Source of the DNA: JBOGJI01 sp050747865
GTDB taxonomy: Bacteria > Acidobacteriota > Thermoanaerobaculia > Multivoradales > JAHEKO01
DNA: 21,995 nucleotides
Assembly (NCBI GenBank): GCA_050747865.1
Contig: JBOGJI010000381.1
Location: 1-21,995 of the forward strand
Reading direction: 5' to 3'
The notes below the pieces were generated by a model that had not been told where the DNA came from, did no database searches, and saw only the letters and a list, made by a program, of their open reading frames with translations. Positions 14,863 to 21,995 of this stretch are shown in pieces (the stretch's first letter is position 1; every line of letters begins with the position of its first letter). Both the position numbers and the translations under genes were made by a program.

Positions 14863-15653
14863 ACCGCGATCGGGGCCTTGATGTGCGGGTGCGGCTCGTA
14901 GCCGATGAGCTCGAAATGCTCGAAGCGGAAATCGTCCAGGGCGGTGACCCGCGGGTCGAGCCGCATTTGTGACAGCGGCCTGGGCTCCCGGCCGAGCTGC
15001 TCGCGAGCCTGTTCGAAATGGTTGGAGTAGAGGTGCGCGTCTCCCAGGGTCAGGATGAGCTCCCCGGGCTCGAGACCGGTGGCCTGCGCCACCATCATGG
15101 TCAGCAGGGCATAGGAGGCGAGGTTGAACGGCACGCCGAGGAAGACGTCCGCCGAGCGCTGGTAGAGCTGGCAGGACAGCCGCCCGCGCGCGACGTAGAA
15201 CTGGAACAGCAGGTGGCACGGGGGCAGCGCCATACGGTCGAGCTCGCCGACGTTCCAGGCCGAGACCACCAGCCGGCGGGAGGCGGGCTCGCCGCGGATC
15301 GCCTCAACGACCTGGCCGAGCTGATCGATGGTGCGGCCGTCCGCGGCGCGCCAGCTCCGCCATTGCGCCCCGTAGATGGGGCCCAGATCGCCGCGCTCGT
15401 CGGCCCACTCGTCCCAGATCGTGACCCCGTGCTCGTGCAAGGACTCGACGTTGGTGTCCCCGCGCAGGAACCACAGCAGCTCGTGGACGATCGACTTCAA
15501 ATGGAGCTTCTTGGTCGTCACCAGGGGGAACCCGTCCGCCAGGTCGAAGCGCATCTGGTGCCCGAACACCGAGCGCGTGCCCGTCCCCGTGCGGTCCGGC
15601 CGGTCCGCGCCCTCCTCGAGGACACGCCGCAACAGATCTAGGTACTGGCGCAC
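14859..15653 (-). CDS. thyA: thymidylate synthase
   Basis: 264 residues, the same length as the Escherichia coli enzyme. It methylates dUMP to dTMP using methylene-tetrahydrofolate. The sequence shows MRQYLDLLRRVLEEG, DRTGTGTRSVFGHQMRFDL, TTKKLHLKSIVHELLWFLRG, the catalytic Cys in ALPPCHLLFQFYV, QRSADVFLGVPFNLASYALL, GDAHLYSNH and the terminal IKAPIAV. The start is a GTG at 15653, nine bases after the ferredoxin stop. No good Shine-Dalgarno is seen, so it probably depends on coupling to the ferredoxin gene. It is followed by folA with an ATGA overlap. Confidence 0.97.
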   Translation of the reverse strand: MRQYLDLLRRVLEEGADRPDRTGTGTRSVFGHQMRFDLADGFPLVTTKKLHLKSIVHELLWFLRGDTNVESLHEHGVTIWDEWADERGDLGPIYGAQWRSWRAADGRTIDQLGQVVEAIRGEPASRRLVVSAWNVGELDRMALPPCHLLFQFYVARGRLSCQLYQRSADVFLGVPFNLASYALLTMMVAQATGLEPGELILTLGDAHLYSNHFEQAREQLGREPRPLSQMRLDPRVTALDDFRFEHFELIGYEPHPHIKAPIAV

Positions 15654-15662
15654 GATCCCGAT

Positions 15663-15980
15663 CTAGGGATTGACGATCTCGTGTCCGGGCTTGCGGGGCG
15701 GATCGTTGCGCGGTCGCTCCGGGACCGGTGGATTTTGCATGAACTCCGGGGTCAGCTCGCGGTTGATCTCGGCCCAGTCAGGCGACTCGTCTTCGGTCTC
15801 CACGATGGCGCCGATCGGACATTCCGGCAGGCAGAGGCCGCAGTCGATGCACACGTCCGGGTCGATGACCATGAACTCTTCGCTCTTGTACTCCCCCGGG
15901 TGGATGCAGTCGACGGGACACACGGCGACGCAGGTGGCGTAGCGCTCTCCCAGGCAGACATCGGTGATGACGTACGACAT
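15663..15980 (-). CDS. 7Fe ferredoxin ([3Fe-4S][4Fe-4S])
   Basis: 105 residues, similar in length to Azotobacter ferredoxin I. The N-terminal cluster motif is Cys9-x7-Cys17-x3-Cys21-Pro-x2-Cys25; the second motif is Cys44-x2-Cys47-x2-Cys50-x3-Cys54-Pro (VCIDCGLCLPECPIGAI). The Cys that would complete a first 4Fe cubane is replaced (CLGERYATC), so a 3Fe-4S plus a 4Fe-4S cluster is expected. The C-terminal tail (TPEFMQNPPVPERP) is Pro-rich. A good promoter lies inside the end of the upstream M23 gene, and CAGGAGC precedes the ATG. It heads the operon with thyA and folA. Its redox partners are not evident here. Confidence 0.93.
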   Translation of the reverse strand: MSYVITDVCLGERYATCVAVCPVDCIHPGEYKSEEFMVIDPDVCIDCGLCLPECPIGAIVETEDESPDWAEINRELTPEFMQNPPVPERPRNDPPRKPGHEIVNP

Positions 15981-16032
15981 ACTGCTACTTGCTCCTGGGC
16001 CCGTCTCCTACCGATCAGCGGCCCGTCTTCGG

Positions 16033-16061
16033 AGTCTATCGTGGCGACCCTGGCGTTCCAA
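16033..16061 (-). promoter_or_regulatory. promoter for ferredoxin-thyA-folA (-35 TTGGAA, 17 bp, -10 TAGACT)
   Basis: On the minus strand TTGGAA (16056-16061) and TAGACT (16033-16038) are exactly 17 bp apart, the best sigma70-like pair in the window. The -10 box includes the TAG stop codon (16036-16038) of the M23 peptidase gene, so the whole promoter lies within that gene's 3' end. The predicted leader to the ATG at 15980 is about 45 nt. Confidence 0.6.
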
Positions 16062-17469
16062 TAGCTTGCGCGGTGGGCCACATGCCTTCGAGCTTGCGGC
16101 GGATGCGGTCTTCGATCCAGTGGTCGTCCCACCACTCCACCGGGGTCACGGCGACGCCGTCGACCAGCATGGTGAAGTGCAGGTGGTCGCCGCCGGCCAG
16201 GCCGGTGGCTCCGGTGTGTCCCAGGAGGGCGCCGCGCTCCACCATCTGGCCCTCCTCAACGGCGATCGACGAGAGGTGGCCGTACAGGCTCATCAACCCG
16301 CCGCCGTGGTCGATCACCACGGCGTTGCCGTAGATGCCGAAGAAGCGGGCGAGGACGACCTTGCCGCGGTTGGCGGCGGGGACCGGATCCCGCTCCACCG
16401 TCGCCAGGTCGAAGCCAAGATGGGTCTGCTGGTCGACGGTCTCGTCCCCGTAGACGTACGTCCGGCGGTCCGCGAAGGCCGACATCACCTGCGAGTTGGG
16501 CATCTGCAGGAAGGGCTCGGTCCAGTAGAACCCGTCCGGGGAGCGTCGCGCCAGCTCGACCAGCTCGCCGGCGTTGCGCTGGCGCAGCTCGCCGTTGATC
16601 TGCAGGTAGTTCGCCAGCAGGTCGCCGCGGTCCTCGAGGCCAGGCGTCTGGCCCAGGATCTCGGGCACGACCTTGGCGAGGAAGCGGTCGTCGAGCCGGA
16701 TGGTGTCGGTCGCCGGCGGCTTCGGCGTGAAGCGGTCGACGAACGCCACTTCGGCGCGATTCTCCACCTCGTCCTCGGCGATCAGGCGGATCCGGCTCTG
16801 GTCGGCGAGATCCCAGGGGACGGCGAAGAGCGCCAGCCGGCGCTGCGGGTCAGCGCCGGGCAGCGGCCTGCCGGGGAAGAAGGCCTCGCCGGCCTGGACC
16901 CCGTCGCGCACGGCGCCCTCCCCCACCCGGTAGACCACCACCTCGGAGCCGCCTTGGCCCACGTAGTGGAAGGTCGAGATCACCTGGACGGACGGGGGCG
17001 ACAGCTTCACCGGCAGCGTGCGCTCCGCCACCGCCGGACCGGGACGCCGTAGCCAGGTCCTCGCCGGCCAGGCCGAGAGGCGCAGCGTCGCCTCGCCGGA
17101 GGTCAGCCCCTCGACATGTTCGCTGCCCACCGGCAGCTCGAGCTGCACCCGCGCCTGACGCTCGCCCCAGAAGGCCCACGGAGGCCGCGGCGAGAAGCTC
17201 GCTTCGTGCAGCAGCCGGACGTCGTCGCCCTGCACCAGCTCGGCCGTCACGCGGACCAGGCCGCGCGCCGGCTCCGCGGCGGCGAAGACCACCGGCGTCG
17301 CCTTGCCCAGCGCCGCGACCGCCGGACGGATCTCGACGGCGGGCCGGCCGCCGGCGCGCAGGGTCACCAGCGCTCCCAGAGCGAGCGCCAGCAGGACGAC
17401 GACCCAGAGCAGCCGTCGGCGGCCTCGCCCGCGGGGCTCCTCGCCTCGGATGGGAGCGTCTCGCCGCAT
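16036..17469 (-). CDS. membrane-anchored M23 family (LytM-type) metallopeptidase
   Basis: 477 residues from ATG 17469. GGAGGAGGAGGG ends nine bases upstream of this ATG; a TTG at 17478 would touch the RBS and is rejected. A basic N-terminus (RRDAPIRGEEPRGRGRRR) and one transmembrane helix (LLWVVVLLALALGALVTL) place the rest in the periplasm. The C-terminal third is the M23 domain: THLGFDL (His350, Asp354), YGHLSSI, and DHLHF (His429 and His431), all zinc or catalytic residues present. An intact site points to real peptidoglycan endopeptidase activity, unlike EnvC-type activators. About 300 residues before it are of unrecognised type. It follows the terB-like gene after 5 bp. Confidence 0.9.
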   Translation of the reverse strand: MRRDAPIRGEEPRGRGRRRLLWVVVLLALALGALVTLRAGGRPAVEIRPAVAALGKATPVVFAAAEPARGLVRVTAELVQGDDVRLLHEASFSPRPPWAFWGERQARVQLELPVGSEHVEGLTSGEATLRLSAWPARTWLRRPGPAVAERTLPVKLSPPSVQVISTFHYVGQGGSEVVVYRVGEGAVRDGVQAGEAFFPGRPLPGADPQRRLALFAVPWDLADQSRIRLIAEDEVENRAEVAFVDRFTPKPPATDTIRLDDRFLAKVVPEILGQTPGLEDRGDLLANYLQINGELRQRNAGELVELARRSPDGFYWTEPFLQMPNSQVMSAFADRRTYVYGDETVDQQTHLGFDLATVERDPVPAANRGKVVLARFFGIYGNAVVIDHGGGLMSLYGHLSSIAVEEGQMVERGALLGHTGATGLAGGDHLHFTMLVDGVAVTPVEWWDDHWIEDRIRRKLEGMWPTAQAIGTPGSPR

Positions 17470-17474
17470 AGGGC

Positions 17475-18032
17475 TCAACCCTCCTCCTCCGGCCGGCTCG
17501 CCGGCTCCCGGCCACCCAGGCCGCGCAGCACCTCCCGGTGCTCGGAGAACGCGCCCAGCGCGTCGATGAAGTCCGCCCGGTCCAGTCCCAGCTCGTCCGC
17601 GATTCGTTTCACTTCACGCTCCTCGATGCTGCTGATCGACTCGTCCGCCGCCGCCACGCCGAGCAGGCAGGCGAGCAGGCGTCGCCGCTCCTCGGCGGTG
17701 GCCAGCTCCCGGAACTCGCGCGCCACCAGGAAGTTCTCGGTGCCGCCGAAGAGCTGGTTCTGGCGCTTGGCGATCTCCACCACCAGCACGGCCTGCCCCT
17801 CGTCGAACTCCCCGACCTCTTGCAACAGCCGAACCATGGCCGCCGTCTCGTCGCCCGAGATGGCCAGATCCGCGTGCGCCACGCGCCCCAGCAGATAGGC
17901 GAACGCCGCCAGCCAGCGGGCCCGCTGGTGAGGCAGGGCGTCCAGCTCGGAAACGATGCGCCGCACCGCGTCGACGTCGGTCCGCGCCGCCGGCACCTCC
18001 TCCGGGCGTCGCAGGAAGTCCAGAACCCCCAT
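17475..18032 (-). CDS. TerB-like (tellurite resistance family) helical protein
   Basis: 185 residues starting MGVLDFLRRPEEVP at ATG 18032. The helices YLLGRVAHADLAISGDETAA and VAAADESISSIEEREVKRIA form the two TerB half-repeats, each with the AxxDxxIxxxE pattern that contributes acidic metal ligands. Many such proteins (COG4103 type) occur outside tellurite operons. The C-terminus is Glu-rich (RPEEEG) and its GA-rich codons also supply the strong Shine-Dalgarno of the following M23 gene, 5 bp away. A minus promoter with a near-zero leader precedes it. Role is unknown; link to envelope processing comes only from the operon. Confidence 0.8.
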   Translation of the reverse strand: MGVLDFLRRPEEVPAARTDVDAVRRIVSELDALPHQRARWLAAFAYLLGRVAHADLAISGDETAAMVRLLQEVGEFDEGQAVLVVEIAKRQNQLFGGTENFLVAREFRELATAEERRRLLACLLGVAAADESISSIEEREVKRIADELGLDRADFIDALGAFSEHREVLRGLGGREPASRPEEEG

Positions 18033-18040
18033 CGCCGCCA

Positions 18041-18069
18041 AGGCTACCCTTCGCCCCTCCGAGCCACAA
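18041..18069 (-). promoter_or_regulatory. promoter for terB-like/M23 operon (-35 TTGTGG, 17 bp, -10 TAGCCT)
   Basis: On the minus strand TTGTGG (18064-18069) and TAGCCT (18041-18046) are 17 bp apart. The ATG at 18032 follows the -10 after eight bases, so the transcript would begin at or near the start codon. It lies next to the divergent promoter of the M14 gene. Confidence 0.45.
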
Positions 18070-18089
18070 GAGGACCCGCCGCGGGCCGA

Positions 18090-18095
18090 TACAAT
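18090..18095 (+). promoter_or_regulatory. -10 element TACAAT for the M14 peptidase
   Basis: TACAAT lies 33 bp before the ATG at 18129. A GGAGGG Shine-Dalgarno (18119-18124) falls in the predicted leader. The 96-bp gap is shared with the divergent terB-like promoter. Confidence 0.45.
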
Positions 18096-18128
18096 CGGCC
18101 GCTCAGACCCGACCGCCCGGAGGGACCG

Positions 18129-20729
18129 ATGAAGCGAACCGCCCTCGTGCTCCTGCTCTTCACCCTCGCCGCAGCCGCGACGGCCCAGATCCCGTCGCCC
18201 GAGGAGTTCCTCGGCTTCGCGCCGGGGACCGACCGCAGGCTGGCGCCCTACCCCCGGGTCCTCGAGTACCTGCAGCGGGTGGACGAGGCGTCCGAGCGGG
18301 TGTCGATCGAGCCCGGAGGCCGCTCGACGCTCGACAACCCGATGCCGGTGGTCGTGCTCACCTCGGAGGCGAACCAGGGGCGGCTGGACCGCTACCGGGA
18401 GATCGCGCGGCGGCTGGCGCGCCCGGGCGGGCTCTCGGCGGCAGAAGCGGACGCCCTCGTCCAGGAGGGCAAGGTCATCGCCCTGATCACCTGCACCATC
18501 CACTCCACCGAGGTCGGCTGCACCCAGATGGCCATGGAGTTCGTGCACGAGGTCGCCACCACCGACGACCCCGAGCGGCTCGCTTGGCTGGACGAGGTGA
18601 TCCTCCTGCTCATGCCGTCGATCAACCCCGATGGCCAGGTGCTGGTGATCGACTGGTACGAGGAGTGGAAGGGGAGCGAGCACGAGGGCGGGCCGATGCC
18701 CTGGCTCTACCACCACTACGTGGGCCACGACAACACCCGCGACTTCTACGCCCTGACCCAGAAGGAATCGCGGGTCGTCAACGACCTCCTCTACCACCAC
18801 TGGTTCCCCCAGGTCTTCGTCGACGAGCACCAGATGGGCTCGACCGGGCCGCGGATGTTCGTGCCGCCGCAGACCGACCCGCTCGCCCCCGAGGTCCACC
18901 CGCTGATCTTCCGCCAGGCCGACTTGATCGGCACCAACATGGCCCGGCGCCTGGAGGAGCAGGGCAAGACCGGCGTCGGCAGCAACATGATCTACGACAG
19001 CTACTGGCCCGGCGGCACCCGCAACACCGCGTGGTGGAAGAACGTCACCGGGCTGCTGACCGAGGTGGCGAGCGTGCGTGTCGCCACGCCGATCCGCATC
19101 GAGCCGGGCGAGCTGCGCGGCGGCGTCAAGGGGCTGCCCGAGTACACCCGCCGGGCCAACTTCCCCTCGCCCTGGCCCGGCGGCTGGTGGCGGCTGCGCG
19201 ACATCCTGGACTACGAGAAGATCGCCACCTGGGCTCTGCTCGAGTCCTGCGCCGAGAACCGCGTCGACATCCTGCGCAACATGGTCCGCATGGCCGCGGA
19301 GGCCATCGATCGCGGCCGGCGGGAGCCGCCGTACGCCTGGATCATCCCTCCCGATCAGCACGACCCCACGGCGGCGGCCCTGCTGGTCGAGCTGTTGCAG
19401 CTCCACGGCGTCGAGGTCCTGGAGGCCGGCGGGCCGATCACCGCCGGCTTCGCGACCTATCCCGCCGGCACCACCGTGATCCCCGCCGCCCAGCCCTACC
19501 GGGCGTTCCTGCTCACCATGCTGCGGCCGCAGCGCTATCCGGAGGTGCGCGCCTACCCGGGCGGGCCCATCATCCCGCCGTACGACGTGACCTCCTGGTC
19601 GCTGCCGATCGCCATGGGCGTCGACATCGTCGAGGCCGGCGCGCCGCTCGCGGGGAGACTGCAGCCGCTCACCGAGGTTCCGCCGCCCGTTTTCGACATC
19701 TCGAACGCGGCCGCAGGCTATCTGCTGCCACATAGCGCCGACGGGGTCTATACGTTGATGAACCGGCTGCTCTCCGACGGCGTCGAGCTCTCCTGGCTCG
19801 CCGAGCCCGAGGAGGAGGAGGCGCACCGCGGCGACGTCTGGATCGCTGCGCCGGAGATCGACACCGTGCGGCTGCACGAGCTCGCGGAGGAGCTTCACGT
19901 CCCCGTCCGCAGCCTCCCCGTCGCGCCTGGCAGCCTGCGGCCAGTCACCGCGGCCCGGATCGGCCTCTACAAGCCGTGGGTGGCCTCGATGGACGAGGGC
20001 TGGACCCGCTACCTGTTCGACCGCTACGAGTTCCCCTACGAGACGGTGGCTAACGAGGCCATCCGCGACGGCAGCTTCGCGCGCGACACGGACGTCCTGG
20101 TGCTTCCCGACGTCGAGGCGTCGATCCTCGCCACGGGCGAGCCCAAGGACGAGCGGGAGCGCCGGACCTGGACGCCGCTGCCGCCCCGCTATCGCGGCGG
20201 CATCGACGAGGTGCCGGACGGGAACGACGGCAAGGGAGCCGGCGGCGAGCATCTGCGGCGCTGGGTCGAGGGCGGCGGCACCCTGGTGGCGCTCGACTCC
20301 GCCGCCGACTACGTCATCGAGCGCTTCCGGCTGCCGGTGGAGAACGTGCTGGCCAAGGTATCGGACAAGGACTTCGACTGTCCGGGCTCGATGCTGCGGC
20401 TCCACGTGGACACGTCGCACCCGTTGGCCTTTGGCATGCGTCCCGAGGAGGCCGGCTACTTCGCCGGCTCGCCGGCCTTCCGCACCTACGTCCCCGACGG
20501 GCGCTTCGAGCGACGGGTCCTGGCCCGCTACCCGGACGACGCCAAGGACATCCTGGTCTCCGGCTACCTGCACGGCGGCGAGCATCTGGAGCGCCTGGCG
20601 GCGGCGGTGGAGTATCGCGTCGGCAAGGGCCGCATCGTGCTCATCGGATTCCGCCCCCAGCATCGGGCGCAGCCGCACCGCACTTTCAAGCTGCTGTTCA
20701 ACGCCCTCTACCGTATACGGGAGGAGTGA
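18129..20729 (+). CDS. secreted M14 family zinc carboxypeptidase-like metallopeptidase
   Basis: 866 residues. GGAGGG precedes the ATG, and a signal peptide is clear (MKRTALVLLLFTLAAAATAQ). Zinc ligands are IHSTEVG (His125, Glu128) and VDEHQMGSTG (His234); INPDGQ (165-170) and the catalytic Glu312 in LLTEVASVR complete the M14 site. Residues 1-400 hold the peptidase, while the remaining 450 or so (AWIIPPDQHDPTAAALLVEL onward) resemble the class-I-amidotransferase-like beta/alpha extension common in large M14 proteins of environmental phyla. The length is normal for that branch. It probably degrades extracellular peptides for nutrition. A BON-LysM gene follows after 54 bp. Confidence 0.9.
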   Translation: MKRTALVLLLFTLAAAATAQIPSPEEFLGFAPGTDRRLAPYPRVLEYLQRVDEASERVSIEPGGRSTLDNPMPVVVLTSEANQGRLDRYREIARRLARPGGLSAAEADALVQEGKVIALITCTIHSTEVGCTQMAMEFVHEVATTDDPERLAWLDEVILLLMPSINPDGQVLVIDWYEEWKGSEHEGGPMPWLYHHYVGHDNTRDFYALTQKESRVVNDLLYHHWFPQVFVDEHQMGSTGPRMFVPPQTDPLAPEVHPLIFRQADLIGTNMARRLEEQGKTGVGSNMIYDSYWPGGTRNTAWWKNVTGLLTEVASVRVATPIRIEPGELRGGVKGLPEYTRRANFPSPWPGGWWRLRDILDYEKIATWALLESCAENRVDILRNMVRMAAEAIDRGRREPPYAWIIPPDQHDPTAAALLVELLQLHGVEVLEAGGPITAGFATYPAGTTVIPAAQPYRAFLLTMLRPQRYPEVRAYPGGPIIPPYDVTSWSLPIAMGVDIVEAGAPLAGRLQPLTEVPPPVFDISNAAAGYLLPHSADGVYTLMNRLLSDGVELSWLAEPEEEEAHRGDVWIAAPEIDTVRLHELAEELHVPVRSLPVAPGSLRPVTAARIGLYKPWVASMDEGWTRYLFDRYEFPYETVANEAIRDGSFARDTDVLVLPDVEASILATGEPKDERERRTWTPLPPRYRGGIDEVPDGNDGKGAGGEHLRRWVEGGGTLVALDSAADYVIERFRLPVENVLAKVSDKDFDCPGSMLRLHVDTSHPLAFGMRPEEAGYFAGSPAFRTYVPDGRFERRVLARYPDDAKDILVSGYLHGGEHLERLAAAVEYRVGKGRIVLIGFRPQHRAQPHRTFKLLFNALYRIREE

Positions 20730-20735
20730 TACATT
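20730..20735 (+). promoter_or_regulatory. -10 element TACATT for the BON-LysM gene
   Basis: TACATT begins one base after the stop of the M14 gene and 54 bp before the ATG at 20784. A canonical AGGAGG (20771-20776) lies seven bases before the start. A palindromic CCGTATACGG (20711-20720) lies just upstream and may be chance. Confidence 0.35.
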
Positions 20736-20783
20736 GGGCCGTGGAGGAAGCGAACCGTTGAACCGAGCGAAGGAGGCAAGACG

Positions 20784-21290
20784 ATGGGCCTGATCGACTT
20801 CATCAAGAACGCCGGACAGCAGATCGGACTGGTCAAGAAGGACGAGCCGGAGGCGCCGGAGGCTCAGGAGAAGCCCCAGGCGAGCCCCGAGGAGGACGAG
20901 CGGCACCGCGTGCGCCATCTGGCGGCCGCCATCGTGAAGCACGTCCAGGGCCTGGGCCTGGAGGTGGACGACCTGTCGGTGCGCGTCGACGGCGACGTGG
21001 CCACGGTCTCAGGCACGGTGGCGAGCCAGGAGATTCGCGAGAAGGTGGCCCTCGCCGCCGGCAACGTGCAGGGCATCGCCCAGGTCGACGACCGCCTGCA
21101 GGTCGAGACGCCGGAGCCCGAGGCGACCATGTACACGGTCCAGTCCGGCGACACCCTGTGGAAGATCGCCGAGCAGCACTATGGCGACGGCTCGAAGTAC
21201 CCGGTCATCTTCGAGGCCAACAAGCCGATGCTGAGCGACCCGGACAAGATCTACCCGGGCCAGGTGCTGCGCATCCCGCCGGCCAGCTAG
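20784..21290 (+). CDS. kbp: BON-LysM domain protein (YgaU/Kbp-like)
   Basis: 168 residues; AGGAGG supports the start. The order is a short amphipathic N-terminus (MGLIDFIKNAGQQIGLVKKD), an acidic linker rich in Glu and Pro, a BON domain (about 43-108, VSGTVASQEIREKVALAAGN) and a C-terminal LysM domain (about 117-166, TVQSGDTLWKIAEQHYGDG, then PGQVLRIP). This is the architecture of E. coli Kbp (YgaU), a cytoplasmic potassium-binding protein of about 149 residues. No signal peptide is present, consistent with that role. Function by analogy only. Confidence 0.88.
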   Translation: MGLIDFIKNAGQQIGLVKKDEPEAPEAQEKPQASPEEDERHRVRHLAAAIVKHVQGLGLEVDDLSVRVDGDVATVSGTVASQEIREKVALAAGNVQGIAQVDDRLQVETPEPEATMYTVQSGDTLWKIAEQHYGDGSKYPVIFEANKPMLSDPDKIYPGQVLRIPPAS

Positions 21291-21312
21291 GGATCCGCGA
21301 TCTCGCGGCGGC

Positions 21313-21995
21313 ATGCCCTTCTACGCCGATCTCCACGTCCACTCGAAGTACTCCCGGGCCACCAGCAAGGACGCGGATCTCGAAGGGCTGGCCGCCTGGG
21401 CGCAGCGCAAGGGGATCGCCGTGGTGGGGACCGGCGACTTCACCCACCCGGCCTGGTTCAGCGAACTCAACGACAAGCTCGTGCCCGCCGAGGCGGGCCT
21501 GTTCCGCCTGCGGCCGGAGCTGGAGCGGGCGGTGGCGGAGCGGGTTCCCCCCTCCTGCCGCCGCCCCGTGCGCTTCCTGCTCGAGGTGGAGATCTCCACC
21601 ATCTACAAGAAGGGCGAGCGGACGCGGAAGATCCACCATCTGGTCTACGCCCCCGACATCGACACGGCGTCGAGCTTCCGGGACCGCCTGGCGCGGATCG
21701 GCAACATCGAGTCAGACGGCCGGCCCATCCTCGGGCTCGACTCGCGGGACCTGCTGGAGACGGTGCTGGAGAGCGGGCGCGACGCCTACCTGATCCCCGC
21801 CCACATCTGGACCCCGTGGTTCGCAGTGCTCGGCTCGAAGTCGGGATTCGACGCGGTGGAGGCCTGCTACGGCGACCTCGCCGAGCACATCTTCGCTGTC
21901 GAGACCGGCCTCTCCTCGGACCCGTCGATGAACTGGCGGGTCTCGTCGCTCGACCGCTACCGGCTGGTGAGCAACTCCGACGCCCACTCGCCGCC
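21313..21995 (+). CDS. PHP-domain endonuclease, EndoQ-like (3' end outside window)
   Basis: The frame opens at ATG 21313 and runs off the right edge after 227 codons. The N-terminus FYADLHVHSKYSRATSKDAD carries the PHP motif (His8, His10). It is followed by GTGDFTHPAWFSEL, EVEISTIYKKG, KIHHLVYAP, a conserved LIPAHIWTPWFAV, and VSNSDAHSP at the edge, all expected metal-binding positions. This order matches the archaeal and Bacillus endonuclease Q family (also annotated as a UvrD-type helicase-like PHP protein, TIGR00375), which nicks DNA 5' of deaminated bases. About half of the roughly 400-residue protein is missing. A CCGCGA-TC-TCGCGG hairpin (21296-21309) lies directly upstream. No strong Shine-Dalgarno is seen. 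Confidence 0.82.
   Translation, partial: MPFYADLHVHSKYSRATSKDADLEGLAAWAQRKGIAVVGTGDFTHPAWFSELNDKLVPAEAGLFRLRPELERAVAERVPPSCRRPVRFLLEVEISTIYKKGERTRKIHHLVYAPDIDTASSFRDRLARIGNIESDGRPILGLDSRDLLETVLESGRDAYLIPAHIWTPWFAVLGSKSGFDAVEACYGDLAEHIFAVETGLSSDPSMNWRVSSLDRYRLVSNSDAHSP

Noticed and set aside
14863..15219. N-terminal extension of the folA frame
   Set aside because: It lies in another frame of thyA and has no DHFR-like sequence; the ATGA overlap at 14862 gives the natural start.
17475..20942. A very long minus-strand open frame (about 1155 codons) opposite the M14 peptidase
   Set aside because: Only its last 185 residues (TerB-like, from ATG 18032) look like a protein. The rest is a GC-driven shadow rich in Arg, Gly, Val, Asp and His opposite a well-supported gene.

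Overview
The window is GC-rich bacterial chromosome (third codon positions mostly G or C), densely packed on both strands, with frequent ATGA-type overlaps and short intergenic gaps. No phage, IS, plasmid, CRISPR or RNA gene could be supported. The gene set (chromosomal-type 7Fe ferredoxin, SLH-like tail ending in LYGP, large secreted M14 peptidase, actinobacterial-type AhcY, two outer-membrane beta-barrels with signal peptides) suggests a Gram-negative, GC-rich lineage. Acidobacteriota, perhaps class Thermoanaerobaculia, is my best guess, but this is inference from gene flavour only.

Layout. 1-1188 (minus): a UPF0173 metallo-hydrolase running off the left edge and a small outer-membrane barrel. 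1324-4885 (plus): a coupled MDR oxidoreductase and ferritin-like protein, then 3-hydroxyacyl-CoA dehydrogenase, a 44-residue membrane microprotein and an atypical SDR joined by ATGA overlaps. 4886-6071: a debris zone holding a TPR-protein tail on minus, an SLH-like tail on plus, and a decayed MntA/HepT toxin-antitoxin pair whose HepT is interrupted by a stop. 6075-8153 (minus): a PLP aminotransferase and a second outer-membrane barrel. 8313-11240 (plus): ahcY coupled to a DUF456 membrane protein, then a secreted metallo-beta-lactamase-fold enzyme. 11274-13453 (plus): a Uma2-type nuclease-fold protein, a MATE exporter and a 34-residue membrane microprotein. 13464-14219 (minus): an unrecognised two-domain protein, separated from folA by a 31-bp palindrome. 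14323-15980 (minus): ferredoxin, thyA and folA as one operon. 16036-18032 (minus): a TerB-like protein and a membrane-anchored M23 peptidase. 18129-21995 (plus): a secreted M14 metallopeptidase, a BON-LysM protein and the start of an EndoQ-like PHP endonuclease.

Functional themes are one-carbon/nucleotide metabolism (AhcY; ThyA-DHFR recycling), acyl-CoA/redox chemistry (MDR, HBD, SDR), envelope maintenance (two barrels, M23, LysM, M14) and one genomic scar around 4.9-6.1 kb. Several genes have a TACAAT-like -10 element very close to the start codon, in three cases close enough to imply leaderless or near-leaderless mRNAs. I do not see a convincing complete novel system. The most interesting leads are the decayed MntA/HepT locus with its inverted-repeat promoter, the orphan protein with the palindrome, the SDR lacking its catalytic Tyr and Lys, and the translationally coupled membrane microproteins.
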